Shown here: one piece after another, positions 1-7,133 of the stretch | Layout of the letters: the number at the start of each line of letters is the position of its first letter | How positions within the stretch are numbered: the first letter of the stretch is position 1 | Assembly: GCA_035686205.1 (NCBI GenBank) | Contig: DASRZQ010000129.1 | Coordinates: 1 to 16,717 of the forward strand | DNA length: 16,717 nucleotides | Direction: 5' to 3' | Origin: CAIWTU01 sp035686205 | GTDB lineage: Bacteria; Desulfobacterota; Desulfuromonadia; Geobacterales; Geobacteraceae | The notes under the pieces: model-generated | What the model saw: the letters and a program-made list of their open reading frames with translations, nothing else | Told to the model about the DNA's origin: nothing | Databases searched by the model: none | Position numbers and translations under genes: made by a program

Positions 1-81
1 TAAACACGAATGTTTAAAAACCATATGTTCCTTGTGATATCAATGAGTAAGCGCAGACAATCTGCTTTCAAATGCCTTACA

Positions 82-134
82 AATTCGTGCTAATTCGTGC
101 AATTCGTGGCTTAAACTGCTGTTTGCATGTTTAA
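82..134. repeat. Short direct and inverted repeats upstream of pyk
   Basis: The octamer AATTCGTG occurs three times at 82-89, 92-99 and 101-108. It is followed by the inverted pair TTAAAC (111-116) and GTTTAA (129-134). A second small inverted pair, TAAACA/TGTTTA, lies at 1-6 and 11-16. No gene is visible in 1-221. I see no convincing -35/-10 pair for pyk; the best candidate (TTAACA at 157, TATTCT at 178) has a 15-bp spacer and is not called. Repeats of this AATTCGTG kind are common intergenic filler in environmental bacterial genomes, as far as I recall. Confidence 0.6.
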
Positions 135-221
135 CTGGTACAAAGTTCACACTACGTTAACACACCCTACGAAAATGTATTCTTGAAAACATAATTGGAA
201 GAAGAACTATTAGGAGGCTGA

Positions 222-1652
222 ATGACTCTGCCAAAGAATAAAACAAAAATCGTCTGCACCATCGGGCCCGCCTCCGATTCACCCGAGGTCATGGAGCGGA
301 TGCTTCTGGCCGGCATGAACGTGGCCAGGCTCAATTTTTCCCATGGCGACTTTTCCGGCCACGAACGGGTAATACGGAACCTGCGGGCCGCGTCGCGTTC
401 GACGGGGCGCCGACTTGCGATCATGGCCGATCTTCCCGGCCCGAAGATGCGCATCGGACTGCTGGAAAACGAGCCCGTCAATCTGAGGCCCGGCGACCGC
501 TTTACCCTGACAGCCGAAGAAATAACCGGCAGCGCCGAACGCGTTTCCGTCAGTTTCGCCAAGCTTCCACGGGTAGTCGGCGCCGGAGCTACCCTGTATC
601 TTAATGACGGCCTGATCCAGCTGGAGGTGGAGAAAGTCGATGGGAACGAAGTCCGTTGCCGCGTGGTCGTGGGGGGGGAACTGCGATCCCGCAAGGGACT
701 GAACCTGCCTGGCATCGATCTCGGCATCAGCGCGTTTACCGACCATGACCGCGACTGCATGAAATTTGCCCTGGAAAACGGTGTTGACGCCATCAGCCAG
801 TCATTCGTCAACAGCGCGGACGACATCAGGGCGGTGCGTGAAGCGGCGGCCGGGCTCGGTCATCAGCCCTTCGTCATCGCCAAGATAGAGCGTTCCAACG
901 CGCTTGATCACCTGGTGGAGATCATCGACGCGGCCGACGGGATTATGATAGCCCGCGGCGACCTGGGGGTCGAGGTTCCCATTGAACAAATCCCTGTAGT
1001 GCAGAAACGCTTGATGCGCCTGGCAAACATGCGCGCAAAGCCGGTAATCACGGCGACGCAGATGCTGGAATCCATGACCCAGAACCGCCGCCCCACTAGG
1101 GCGGAAGCGACGGACGTGGCAAATGCCATCCTTGACGGCACCGATTGCGTCATGCTGTCCGGCGAGTCGGCAATGGGAAGCTACCCGGTCGACGCCGTTG
1201 AAATGCTGGCGAAGATAGCCGCCGCGATAGAGCCACAGCGTCCGGTACTCGCAGTCAGAGACGTGTTCAGGGAGATCGACGTGAAGGGGGGGAAGGTGCT
1301 CCCCATGCACCTTATCGCCCTTGGCGTCGAGGCGAGTTTCGAATACGCAACACCGGCCGCGGTGTTCGTGCCGACGCGCAGCGGAGCCACCGCCAGGAGG
1401 ATGGCATTTTTCCGGCTTCCCGTTCCGGTCGTCGCCGTCAGCTCCGAGGAAACCACGTGCCAGCGGCTCCAGTTCTCTTCCGGTGTCTGTCCGGTGTATG
1501 AGCCTGATCATCCCGAGGACTGGTCGGCGTATGTGAAAAAATGGATTTCGGATCACAGACTGTCGGGAGACATGGTGGTCCTTACCGAAGGCCCATCGAG
1601 GAAACACCCCGAGGCGAACCACCGGATGGAGGTTATTGAGCTGGGGCGATGA
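222..1652 (+). CDS. pyk: Pyruvate kinase
   Basis: This cytoplasmic enzyme makes pyruvate and ATP from phosphoenolpyruvate and ADP, the last step of glycolysis. The 476-residue length is normal for the bacterial family. The N-terminal part reads KTKIVCTIGPAS (7-18), followed by the substrate-binding ARLNFSHG (35-42). The ADLPGPKMR stretch (69-77) holds the usual Asp/Lys/Arg cluster. KIE (Lys221, Glu223), IARGDLGVE with Asp247, and TATQML with Thr278 form the active site of the barrel. The inserted B domain spans about 75-170. The C-terminal domain (about 350-476) is recognisable by FVPTRSGATARRM but is otherwise divergent, so its allosteric effector cannot be read off. AGGAGG at 212-217, four bases before the ATG, fixes the start. 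It is the first of three glycolytic genes on this strand. Confidence 0.97.
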   Translation: MTLPKNKTKIVCTIGPASDSPEVMERMLLAGMNVARLNFSHGDFSGHERVIRNLRAASRSTGRRLAIMADLPGPKMRIGLLENEPVNLRPGDRFTLTAEEITGSAERVSVSFAKLPRVVGAGATLYLNDGLIQLEVEKVDGNEVRCRVVVGGELRSRKGLNLPGIDLGISAFTDHDRDCMKFALENGVDAISQSFVNSADDIRAVREAAAGLGHQPFVIAKIERSNALDHLVEIIDAADGIMIARGDLGVEVPIEQIPVVQKRLMRLANMRAKPVITATQMLESMTQNRRPTRAEATDVANAILDGTDCVMLSGESAMGSYPVDAVEMLAKIAAAIEPQRPVLAVRDVFREIDVKGGKVLPMHLIALGVEASFEYATPAAVFVPTRSGATARRMAFFRLPVPVVAVSSEETTCQRLQFSSGVCPVYEPDHPEDWSAYVKKWISDHRLSGDMVVLTEGPSRKHPEANHRMEVIELGR

Positions 1653-1654
1653 TG

Positions 1655-1722
1655 GAAGGTTGAAGGTTGAAGGTTGAAGGTTGAAGGTCAAGATGTTTGG
1701 CTTCAGCCTTCGGTCTTCAGCC
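1655..1722 (+). repeat. Complementary heptamer arrays between pyk and gpmA
   Basis: Almost five copies of GAAGGTT run from 1655 to 1688, starting three bases after the pyk stop. A second heptamer array of three units (TTCAGCC, TTCGGTC, TTCAGCC) lies at 1702-1722. The two arrays are complementary: three left units read as GGTTGAA pair with the three right units along all 21 positions if G-U pairs are allowed (five wobbles). In RNA this would be a long hairpin with a loop of about 16 bases or more, and the register can slide by 7. A short T run (1734-1738) follows at some distance, before the gpmA ribosome binding site. It could be an attenuator or a processing/stability element; this role is inferred. 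Confidence 0.7.
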
Positions 1723-1759
1723 TATTAACCTGATTTTTCAACGGGAAAGGAATTACCGC

Positions 1760-2509
1760 ATGCACAAACTTGTTTTGCTGAGACATGGCGAAAGCACCTG
1801 GAACAGGGAAAACCTATTTACCGGCTGGACCGACGTGGACCTTTCCGAGAAGGGCGTCGAGGAAGCCGTGGAAGCGGGCCGCATCCTGAAAGAGCAGGGG
1901 TTTGTCTTCAATATCGCCTTTACATCCGTATTGAAAAGGGCTATCCGGACCCTGTGGATCGTGATGGACGAGATGGATCTCATGTGGATACCGGTCGTGC
2001 GCGACTGGCGCCTCAACGAACGGCATTACGGAGCTCTGCAGGGGCTCAACAAGGCAGAAACGGCGGCGAAATTCGGGGAAGACCGGGTGAAGACCTGGCG
2101 GAGGAGCTATGACGTCCGCCCCCCGGCCCTGGAAGAGGGGGACGAAAGAAACCCCGCCAATGATCCGCGCTACAATAGGCTGAGGAAGGATCAGGTTCCG
2201 CTGACCGAGTGCCTGAAGGATACGGTGGAACGTTTTCTCCCCTGCTGGCATGAAGTGATCGCCCCGGTGATACGTTCCGGCGAGCGGGTCATAATCGCAG
2301 CCCATGGGAACAGCCTGCGCGCGCTGGTAAAGTACCTGGACGACATCCCCGACGAGGTGATTCCGGAAGTAAACATTCCGACCGGGATGCCACTGGTTTA
2401 TGAACTGGATGACGATCTGAAGCCGATAAGGAATTATTATCTGGGTGACCAGGAAAAAGTGAAAAAAGCGATGGAAAGCGTGGCCGGTCAGGGGAGGGCG
2501 AGAAGGTAA
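1760..2509 (+). CDS. gpmA: 2,3-bisphosphoglycerate-dependent phosphoglycerate mutase
   Basis: The enzyme interconverts 3-phosphoglycerate and 2-phosphoglycerate in the cytoplasm, using a phosphohistidine intermediate. The protein has 249 residues, the normal size for the cofactor-dependent class. RHGEST (8-13) supplies the phosphorylated His9. Arg60 lies in VLKRAI, Glu87 in RLNERHYG, and the second catalytic histidine is His182 in AHGNS. The NLFTGWTDVDLSEKG block is diagnostic for this class. The start at 1760 is chosen because the protein then begins MHKLVLLRHG as in the family and a GGGAAAGG ribosome site lies just upstream. An upstream in-frame ATG at 1697 would run through the repeat array and add residues the family lacks. 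The gene sits 107 bp after pyk. Confidence 0.96.
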   Translation: MHKLVLLRHGESTWNRENLFTGWTDVDLSEKGVEEAVEAGRILKEQGFVFNIAFTSVLKRAIRTLWIVMDEMDLMWIPVVRDWRLNERHYGALQGLNKAETAAKFGEDRVKTWRRSYDVRPPALEEGDERNPANDPRYNRLRKDQVPLTECLKDTVERFLPCWHEVIAPVIRSGERVIIAAHGNSLRALVKYLDDIPDEVIPEVNIPTGMPLVYELDDDLKPIRNYYLGDQEKVKKAMESVAGQGRARR

Positions 2510-2578
2510 ATGAACCCGGATTCGACAGTTGAAGGCATCCTCCGTTAGCTCAGAGTGGCTTGTTCTAAAATACTGTGA

Positions 2579-2628
2579 GACGGAAGACGGAAGACGCGAA
2601 ATTCAACTTCTTAAGTCTCATGTCTCAT
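2579..2628 (+). repeat. Second heptamer-repeat tract before gap
   Basis: The gpmA-gap gap holds GACGGAA repeated twice plus a partial unit (2579-2596), then GTCTCAT twice (2615-2628), followed by TTCTCTC-like material. The period is again 7 bp, as between pyk and gpmA, but the unit differs and complementarity between the two halves is partial. No gene is seen in 2510-2703. Confidence 0.55.
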
Positions 2629-2703
2629 TTCTCTCTTGTCTGACCCAGAGTCGCTCACTTCGGACACGTCCAACAGCCTTTTCAGGATGAAAGGAGAATG
2701 AAA

Positions 2704-3735
2704 ATGTCGGTTCCGCGAATTGCAGTTAACGGCTTCGGCCGGATCGGCCGGACGGTTATGAGAATAGCAAAGCTGCGCAGGCACTTTAATGTCGTGGCAA
2801 TCAACGACCTGAGCGGCCCGGAGCAGCTCGCCTATTCCTTCAAGTACGACAGTGTCCACGGTATGTACCCGGGCCAGGTGCGAATCGAAGGTTCGACGAT
2901 GATCATCGACAACGACTCCTTCAGCGTGCTGAGCGAAAAAAACCCCTCGAAGCTCCCCTGGCGCGAGCTTGGGGTGGACTATGTAATCGAAAGCACCGGC
3001 AAGTTCCGCAAGCTGGACGATCTGAAAACCCACCTGGATGCCGGGGCGCGACGGGTGATCGTAACAGTCCCCACGAAAGACTACCTGGAAAGTACTATAG
3101 TGCTCGGGGTCAACGACCACGTCCTGACCAAAGATTCCGTAATTATCAGCAACGCCAGCTGTACGACAAACTGCTCCGCTCCGCTGGCCCTGGTGCTTCA
3201 CCGGGCATTCGGCATCAAGCACGGGCTGCTGAACACGGTGCATGCGTTTACCGCCGATCAGCGCCTGGTTGATACTCCCCATGCCGATTTCCGGCGTTCC
3301 CGGCACGCCTCGATCAACATAATACCAACCTCCACCGGGGCCGCACGTGCAATCGGCCGGGTGATCCCTGAACTGGAAGGAAAGCTTGACGGGATAGCCC
3401 TGCGGGTCCCTGTTCCGGACGGGAGCGTCGTTGATCTGAGTGTCGAGGTGGAAAAGCCGGTAACGGTCGAACAGATCAATGAAGCCGTGCGGGCCGCGGC
3501 TTTCGGGGACCTGCGGAAGGTCCTGGAATACCAGACGGACCCGATTGTCTCCAGCGATATCGTGGGCAACAGTCATTCCTGCATCTTCGATTCTCTGCTC
3601 ACCCAGGTGATAGACAGTACTTTCGTCAAGGTTATCGCCTGGTATGATAATGAATGGGGTTACAGCTCACGGGTTGCGGACCTGATCGAGCGGCTGGCGG
3701 AGATGGACGGCATGTCGCCGGATTTTAACGGGTGA
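2704..3735 (+). CDS. gap: Glyceraldehyde-3-phosphate dehydrogenase
   Basis: This is phosphorylating GAPDH, which converts glyceraldehyde 3-phosphate, NAD and phosphate to 1,3-bisphosphoglycerate and works reversibly in glycolysis and gluconeogenesis. The N-terminal NAD-binding fold shows VNGFGRIGR (8-16) and the adenine-ribose region VAINDLSG. The catalytic cysteine is Cys153 in SNASCTTN and its partner is His180 in TVHAFTADQ. The C-terminal end WYDNEWGYSSR is typical. I start it at the second ATG (2704), giving 343 residues, because GGAG at 2693-2696 is seven bases before it but only one base before the ATG at 2698. Aspartate and leucine at the cofactor site suggest NAD rather than NADP preference. 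It is the third glycolytic gene of the group. Confidence 0.96.
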   Translation: MSVPRIAVNGFGRIGRTVMRIAKLRRHFNVVAINDLSGPEQLAYSFKYDSVHGMYPGQVRIEGSTMIIDNDSFSVLSEKNPSKLPWRELGVDYVIESTGKFRKLDDLKTHLDAGARRVIVTVPTKDYLESTIVLGVNDHVLTKDSVIISNASCTTNCSAPLALVLHRAFGIKHGLLNTVHAFTADQRLVDTPHADFRRSRHASINIIPTSTGAARAIGRVIPELEGKLDGIALRVPVPDGSVVDLSVEVEKPVTVEQINEAVRAAAFGDLRKVLEYQTDPIVSSDIVGNSHSCIFDSLLTQVIDSTFVKVIAWYDNEWGYSSRVADLIERLAEMDGMSPDFNG

Positions 3736-3764
3736 GGCGGCGGGATACTTTCATGTCGCCTTTT
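3735..3764 (+). terminator. Weak intrinsic terminator after gap
   Basis: AGGCGGC (3735-3741) can pair with GTCGCCT (3755-3761), including one G-U pair, around a 13-base loop, and T residues follow (3761-3764). The stem is short and the T run is interrupted soon after, so this may only partly stop transcription. Confidence 0.4.
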
Positions 3765-3803
3765 ACTTGGGCAAGGATGCCGGGAACCTCACAATGACAA
3801 AAA

Positions 3804-3881
3804 TTAACAGGATAACCAGGATGAAAGGCTTTGAATTTAGCCTGAGAAACGATTTGTTTTGTATCCTGTACATACTGTTAA
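3804..3881. repeat. Inverted repeat with ACAGGAT-type arms
   Basis: The 19-base arms at 3804-3822 (TTAACAGGATAACCAGGAT) and 3863-3881 are inverted copies with about four mismatches, enclosing 40 bases. The arm carries a repeated CAGGAT core. I recall similar arms scattered between genes in Deltaproteobacterial genomes. It lies between gap and the sensor kinase. It might fold in RNA; no gene is present here. Confidence 0.6.
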
Positions 3882-3940
3882 ATAAAAGGATTTTTAAGAT
3901 TTCTTGTTTTCAGGTTTGTCCGGCTTAGGTTTAAAAAAGT

Positions 3941-5137
3941 ATGACTACTCTGCATGACATCGATTTGTTCATGGAAAAATGGAGGAATCCCAGGGGGGGC
4001 GAGGCTGCCATGTTGATTGTCGCCATCGCGGCGATGATCGCCTGCATCGGCGTGCTCGTTTACGAGACCGGCGGCACCGCCTTTGTCTGGCTTAACATGA
4101 TGTACCTTCCCATCGTGTTGTCGGCCGCGGTATTCAGAATACCGGGAGGGATCGTGTCCGCTTTGGCGGCAGGTCTGGTGATCGGCCCATACATGCCGCT
4201 CTATGTCCCCAGGGGCATAGAGCAGCCGGCGTCAAACTGGATCCTTCGCACGGCGTTCTTCCTGCTGATCGGGTCATTTACCGGAGTGCTGTTCAAGTGG
4301 CTGAGCATGCAGTTCGACCGTCTGAAAGAAGCCCACGAAGAGCTGACGCAGGCGCATGCCGAGCTGCAGAATGCCCAGATGGAGCTTATCCAGGCCGCCA
4401 AGCTGGAGTCCATAGGGAGGCTGGCGGCGGGGGTTGCCCACGAGGTTAAAAATCCCCTGGCCATAATTCAGCTCGGGCTGAATTTCCTGGAGGCGACGCT
4501 GGACGGCAACCGGGACGTAAAGGACGTGATAAGTGAAATGGATGAAGCGGTGAAAAGGGCGGACGGCGTCATCAAGGGTCTTGTCGATTTCTCCCGTTCA
4601 GAAAAACTGGACCTGGCGATCCAGGACCTGAACCCGATCATAGGGAACAGCCTGAACCTGGTCAGGCACGAATTGGTAAAATGCCATGTATCCGTGGAAA
4701 CCCGGCTCGACAATTCCATTTCTCCTGTGGCGGTTGACAGGAACAAGATCCAGCAGGTTTTCATCAATCTTTTTATGAATGCCGCGCAGGCGATGGAAAA
4801 CAGTGGTAAACTAACGGTTACAACTACTGAAAAAGAACTTTCCAAAAAGGAGCTGTCGGGATTTTTCCGGCAAGCGCATAATTTCGGGGAAGGCGACAGG
4901 GCGGTAATGGTCGAGATTTTCGATACCGGCCCCGGCATCCCGGAAGACAAGCTGGACAAGCTGTTCGACCCCTTTTTCACGACGAAGCCGACCGGGAAGG
5001 GAACCGGTCTCGGATTGTCCATAACCCGCAAGATAATGGACCTGCATGACGCCCTGATAGACATCAGGAACCGGGAAGAGGGCGGAGTGGCGGTGAACCT
5101 GCTTTTCAAGGCGCAACAAAGGAGCGCATCATCATGA
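3941..5137 (+). CDS. Membrane sensor histidine kinase
   Basis: This is an inner-membrane histidine kinase of 398 residues. About four hydrophobic segments lie in 23-120 (roughly 23-41, 47-63, 68-85, 101-120), with very short loops and no large periplasmic sensor domain. The layout resembles the KdpD/DUF4118-type membrane domain, so the signal may be sensed in or at the membrane. A coiled-coil linker (122-155) leads to the H box AHEVKNP with phosphoacceptor His167. The N box includes Asn276 and Asn280, the G1 box is DTGPGIP (328-334), the F box FDPFFTT, and the G2 box GTGLGLS (354-360). All catalytic boxes are intact. The stop overlaps the next gene's start by 4 bp (ATGA), so the response regulator is its evident partner. 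No good ribosome site precedes 3941; the start could lie further in, for example at 3971 or 4010. The stimulus is unknown. Confidence 0.93.
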   Translation: MTTLHDIDLFMEKWRNPRGGEAAMLIVAIAAMIACIGVLVYETGGTAFVWLNMMYLPIVLSAAVFRIPGGIVSALAAGLVIGPYMPLYVPRGIEQPASNWILRTAFFLLIGSFTGVLFKWLSMQFDRLKEAHEELTQAHAELQNAQMELIQAAKLESIGRLAAGVAHEVKNPLAIIQLGLNFLEATLDGNRDVKDVISEMDEAVKRADGVIKGLVDFSRSEKLDLAIQDLNPIIGNSLNLVRHELVKCHVSVETRLDNSISPVAVDRNKIQQVFINLFMNAAQAMENSGKLTVTTTEKELSKKELSGFFRQAHNFGEGDRAVMVEIFDTGPGIPEDKLDKLFDPFFTTKPTGKGTGLGLSITRKIMDLHDALIDIRNREEGGVAVNLLFKAQQRSASS

Positions 5138-5508
5138 AAAAAAAGATCCTGGTCGTTGATGACGAACCGAACCTCACCCGCATGGTGCGGAGAGGGCTGG
5201 AAGCCAGGGGCGATTACCTGGTCATGGAGGTGAATGCGGGCAACAGGGCGCTGGCGGCGGCGAGGAATTTCAGGCCGGACCTGGTTCTCCTCGATGTGAT
5301 GATGCCTGATGTGGATGGCGGCTCCGTCGCGTCCGAATTTGCCGAAGCCAACGATCTCAAGCACGTGCCGATCGTTTTCCTGACAGCCATTGTAACCAGG
5401 GCGGAGACGCAACCCACCGGCAGCGTCATCGGAAAGCATACGTTCCTGGCCAAGCCGGTGAACCTGGATGATCTGATTACCTGCATCGAGGATCATCTCG
5501 GGAAATAA
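5134..5508 (+). CDS. Single-domain response regulator (CheY-like receiver)
   Basis: This is a 124-residue receiver domain and nothing else. The acidic pair Asp9-Asp10, phosphoacceptor Asp54 in VLLDVMMPD, Thr84 in VFLTAI and Lys107 in LAKPVN are all present, so it should accept phosphate from the kinase encoded just upstream. It has no DNA-binding or enzymatic output domain and must act by protein contact or pass phosphate onward, as known for CheY- and Spo0F-like proteins. The ATG overlaps the kinase stop by 4 bp, and AAGGAG lies within the kinase end, which indicates translational coupling. Its TAA stop codon lies inside the 5-bp target duplication of the mobile element that follows. Confidence 0.93.
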   Translation: MKKKILVVDDEPNLTRMVRRGLEARGDYLVMEVNAGNRALAAARNFRPDLVLLDVMMPDVDGGSVASEFAEANDLKHVPIVFLTAIVTRAETQPTGSVIGKHTFLAKPVNLDDLITCIEDHLGK

Positions 5509-5685
5509 CCTGAATCCGTGACGTCTGAACTCCTTCGCCTGCGCGGAATACCTCGGTTTTTTGCATTCCCGCAGGATGAGACCGTCCGACGAAGTTCACC
5601 CGGTGCACCAGGCGTGAAACGGCGTCGGCGGCGTTTAAACCCCGGCATTCTGCTCGCTTCGGCGTTCAGGCGCCACGGATTTAGA
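5509..5685 (+). mobile_element. MITE-like element, copy 1 (177 bp)
   Basis: This non-coding element starts CCTGAATCCGTGACG and ends CGCCACGGATTTAGA, which are inverted copies of each other with a few mismatches. It is flanked by a perfect 5-bp direct repeat AATAA (5504-5508 and 5686-5690). Its sequence is roughly three-quarters identical along its full length, in the same orientation, to the element at 9744-9921. The inside is itself an imperfect palindrome (for example the two halves around GGTGCACC near the middle). There is no transposase, so it would depend on an enzyme encoded elsewhere. The more degraded ends suggest that this copy is older than copy 2. As RNA it could form a long hairpin at the 3' end of the kinase-regulator transcript. 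Confidence 0.82.
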
Positions 5686-5735
5686 AATAAGATTAAGGCA
5701 GATTTACCCTATGCTCCTCCACTACCGGAGTTGCC

Positions 5736-7046
5736 ATGCTCCTCATTAAACGTCTCGTTTTGCTTGCCATAATGTCCTGTTTGTTTTGCGGCTGCGGCTA
5801 TACCAGGCTCGTCATCAGCAAGATACGGGCTAATCTTCATCCAACCCCGGAAAATCTGAAAACTTCGTCGCCTGAAAAATGCATGCTTGTTACCGGAAAT
5901 GTCGTAGGAAATGTCGGAAAGGAAGTCCCGCTCTGTGTCGTGGCCGTTACCTACCTGGATAAGAAAGGCATGATCATGAGTTATTCCTTTCTCTCCGCCC
6001 CCGGACCCTATTACCTGTTTCTCCCCGAAGGTCGCTACCAGCTGCTGGTTTTCGCGGACCTGAACAAAAACTCGCTGATCGAAAAGAACGAACTGGTGGG
6101 CTGTTCCGGGGATTCAGCCGCTTTGGACGTCGCTGACTGGATGGCGGTCGACGGAAAAGTCAAGGTGTGGGACATTTCCATTGATCCTTCCGTGGCGCGG
6201 GACAGCCCCGTACCGGTATGCCTTGAAATCCGGGGCATAAAAGACGGGGTGTTGTCCGGAAAAATCCCGTCTGGTGTGATAACTACGCTGGAAGATGAAA
6301 GATTCGAAGAGGAAAACGGTTATGTCGGCCTCTATCAGCCTGTAGCCTATTTTGAGCGGGTAAACGGCTTTTTCTATATGCTGGAGGAATATGATTCGAA
6401 AAAGATTCCCGTTGTTTTTGTCCACGGCGTCGGTGGTACACCGAAAGACTGGCAGAATATCGTGGAATCTCTTGACCGGCAACGATTTCAGCCATGGTTT
6501 TTTTACTATCCTTCGGGACTCAGGCTTGAGACGATCGCGAATATGTTTTATGATACATTTCTGTCAGGCAGGTATGTCAAAGCGAACAGGCTGATAATTG
6601 TCGCCCACAGCCAGGGAGGACTGATAGTCCGCGAGGCCTTGAATTTTTGCGGTTCGCGGGGGCAGCAGAAAGGGCCGCGGCTTTTTATTTCGATCTGCAC
6701 TCCCTTCGGCGGCGTCGACACGGCGGCAACCGCCGTAGCCCATTCACCCGTCCTGGTTCCGAGCTGGATCGATCTCGCGAGCGGAAGTGATTTCATAAAC
6801 GGGCTTTATCGCCGGGGTCCGCCGCCGGGTACGAGTTTCTACCTGTTCTTCGCCTACGGCAACAGCCACCTGGTAAAGCTTGGCGCCAACAATGATGAAA
6901 CAGTTACCCTTAAAAGCCAGCTGGATCCCAAGGCGCAAAAGGAAGCGGTGCAGATTCGCGGATTTGACGAGACACACTCGGATATTCTCCGCGATGCGGA
7001 ACTGCTGGAAGAGTTCAGCACCATTCTTGCAAGGACGAACGATTGA
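5736..7046 (+). CDS. Lipoprotein alpha/beta hydrolase (PGAP1/lipase-like)
   Basis: The protein has 436 residues and a lipoprotein signal peptide with basic KR, a hydrophobic stretch and lipidated Cys20 (LFCGC), so it should be anchored in the envelope. Residues about 48-125 look like a beta-sandwich (carboxypeptidase regulatory-like) domain, including YYLFLPEGRYQLLVFADLNKN. The hydrolase domain starts near 224 with VVFVHGVGGTPKDW (oxyanion region). The nucleophile is Ser292 in AHSQGG, and Asp387 in NNDETV and His414 in DETHSDIL complete a plausible triad. CTPFGG after the nucleophile is also typical of PGAP1/lipase-type esterases. The substrate, probably an ester of a lipid or lipid-linked molecule, cannot be told. 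CGGAG at 5726-5730 supports the start. It may share a transcript with the next gene, although a -10-like box lies between them. Confidence 0.88.
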   Translation: MLLIKRLVLLAIMSCLFCGCGYTRLVISKIRANLHPTPENLKTSSPEKCMLVTGNVVGNVGKEVPLCVVAVTYLDKKGMIMSYSFLSAPGPYYLFLPEGRYQLLVFADLNKNSLIEKNELVGCSGDSAALDVADWMAVDGKVKVWDISIDPSVARDSPVPVCLEIRGIKDGVLSGKIPSGVITTLEDERFEEENGYVGLYQPVAYFERVNGFFYMLEEYDSKKIPVVFVHGVGGTPKDWQNIVESLDRQRFQPWFFYYPSGLRLETIANMFYDTFLSGRYVKANRLIIVAHSQGGLIVREALNFCGSRGQQKGPRLFISICTPFGGVDTAATAVAHSPVLVPSWIDLASGSDFINGLYRRGPPPGTSFYLFFAYGNSHLVKLGANNDETVTLKSQLDPKAQKEAVQIRGFDETHSDILRDAELLEEFSTILARTND

Positions 7047-7090
7047 AATACGAGCAATTTTTTCAGCCGGTGCGATTTAACATATTGCTG

Positions 7091-7096
7091 TATAAT
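7091..7096 (+). promoter_or_regulatory. Possible -10 box for the Gly/Tyr-rich protein gene
   Basis: A perfect TATAAT lies 38 bases before the ATG at 7134, in an AT-rich gap of 87 bases. I find no good -35 hexamer at 16-18 bases upstream, so this is tentative. Confidence 0.3.
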
Positions 7097-7133
7097 AATA
7101 AATATGGAGTATCAAACGTAAAGGGTGATCAAA

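Noticed and set aside
2538..2600. tRNA-like stretch (GTTAGCTCAGAGTGGC resembles a tRNA D arm)
   Set aside because: No matching T arm (GTTCGA-type), no acceptor stem and no anticodon stem could be placed around it.
5518..5772. Open frame of 84 codons on the plus strand
   Set aside because: It lies mostly inside MITE copy 1, has no ribosome site, and overlaps the start of the lipoprotein hydrolase gene.
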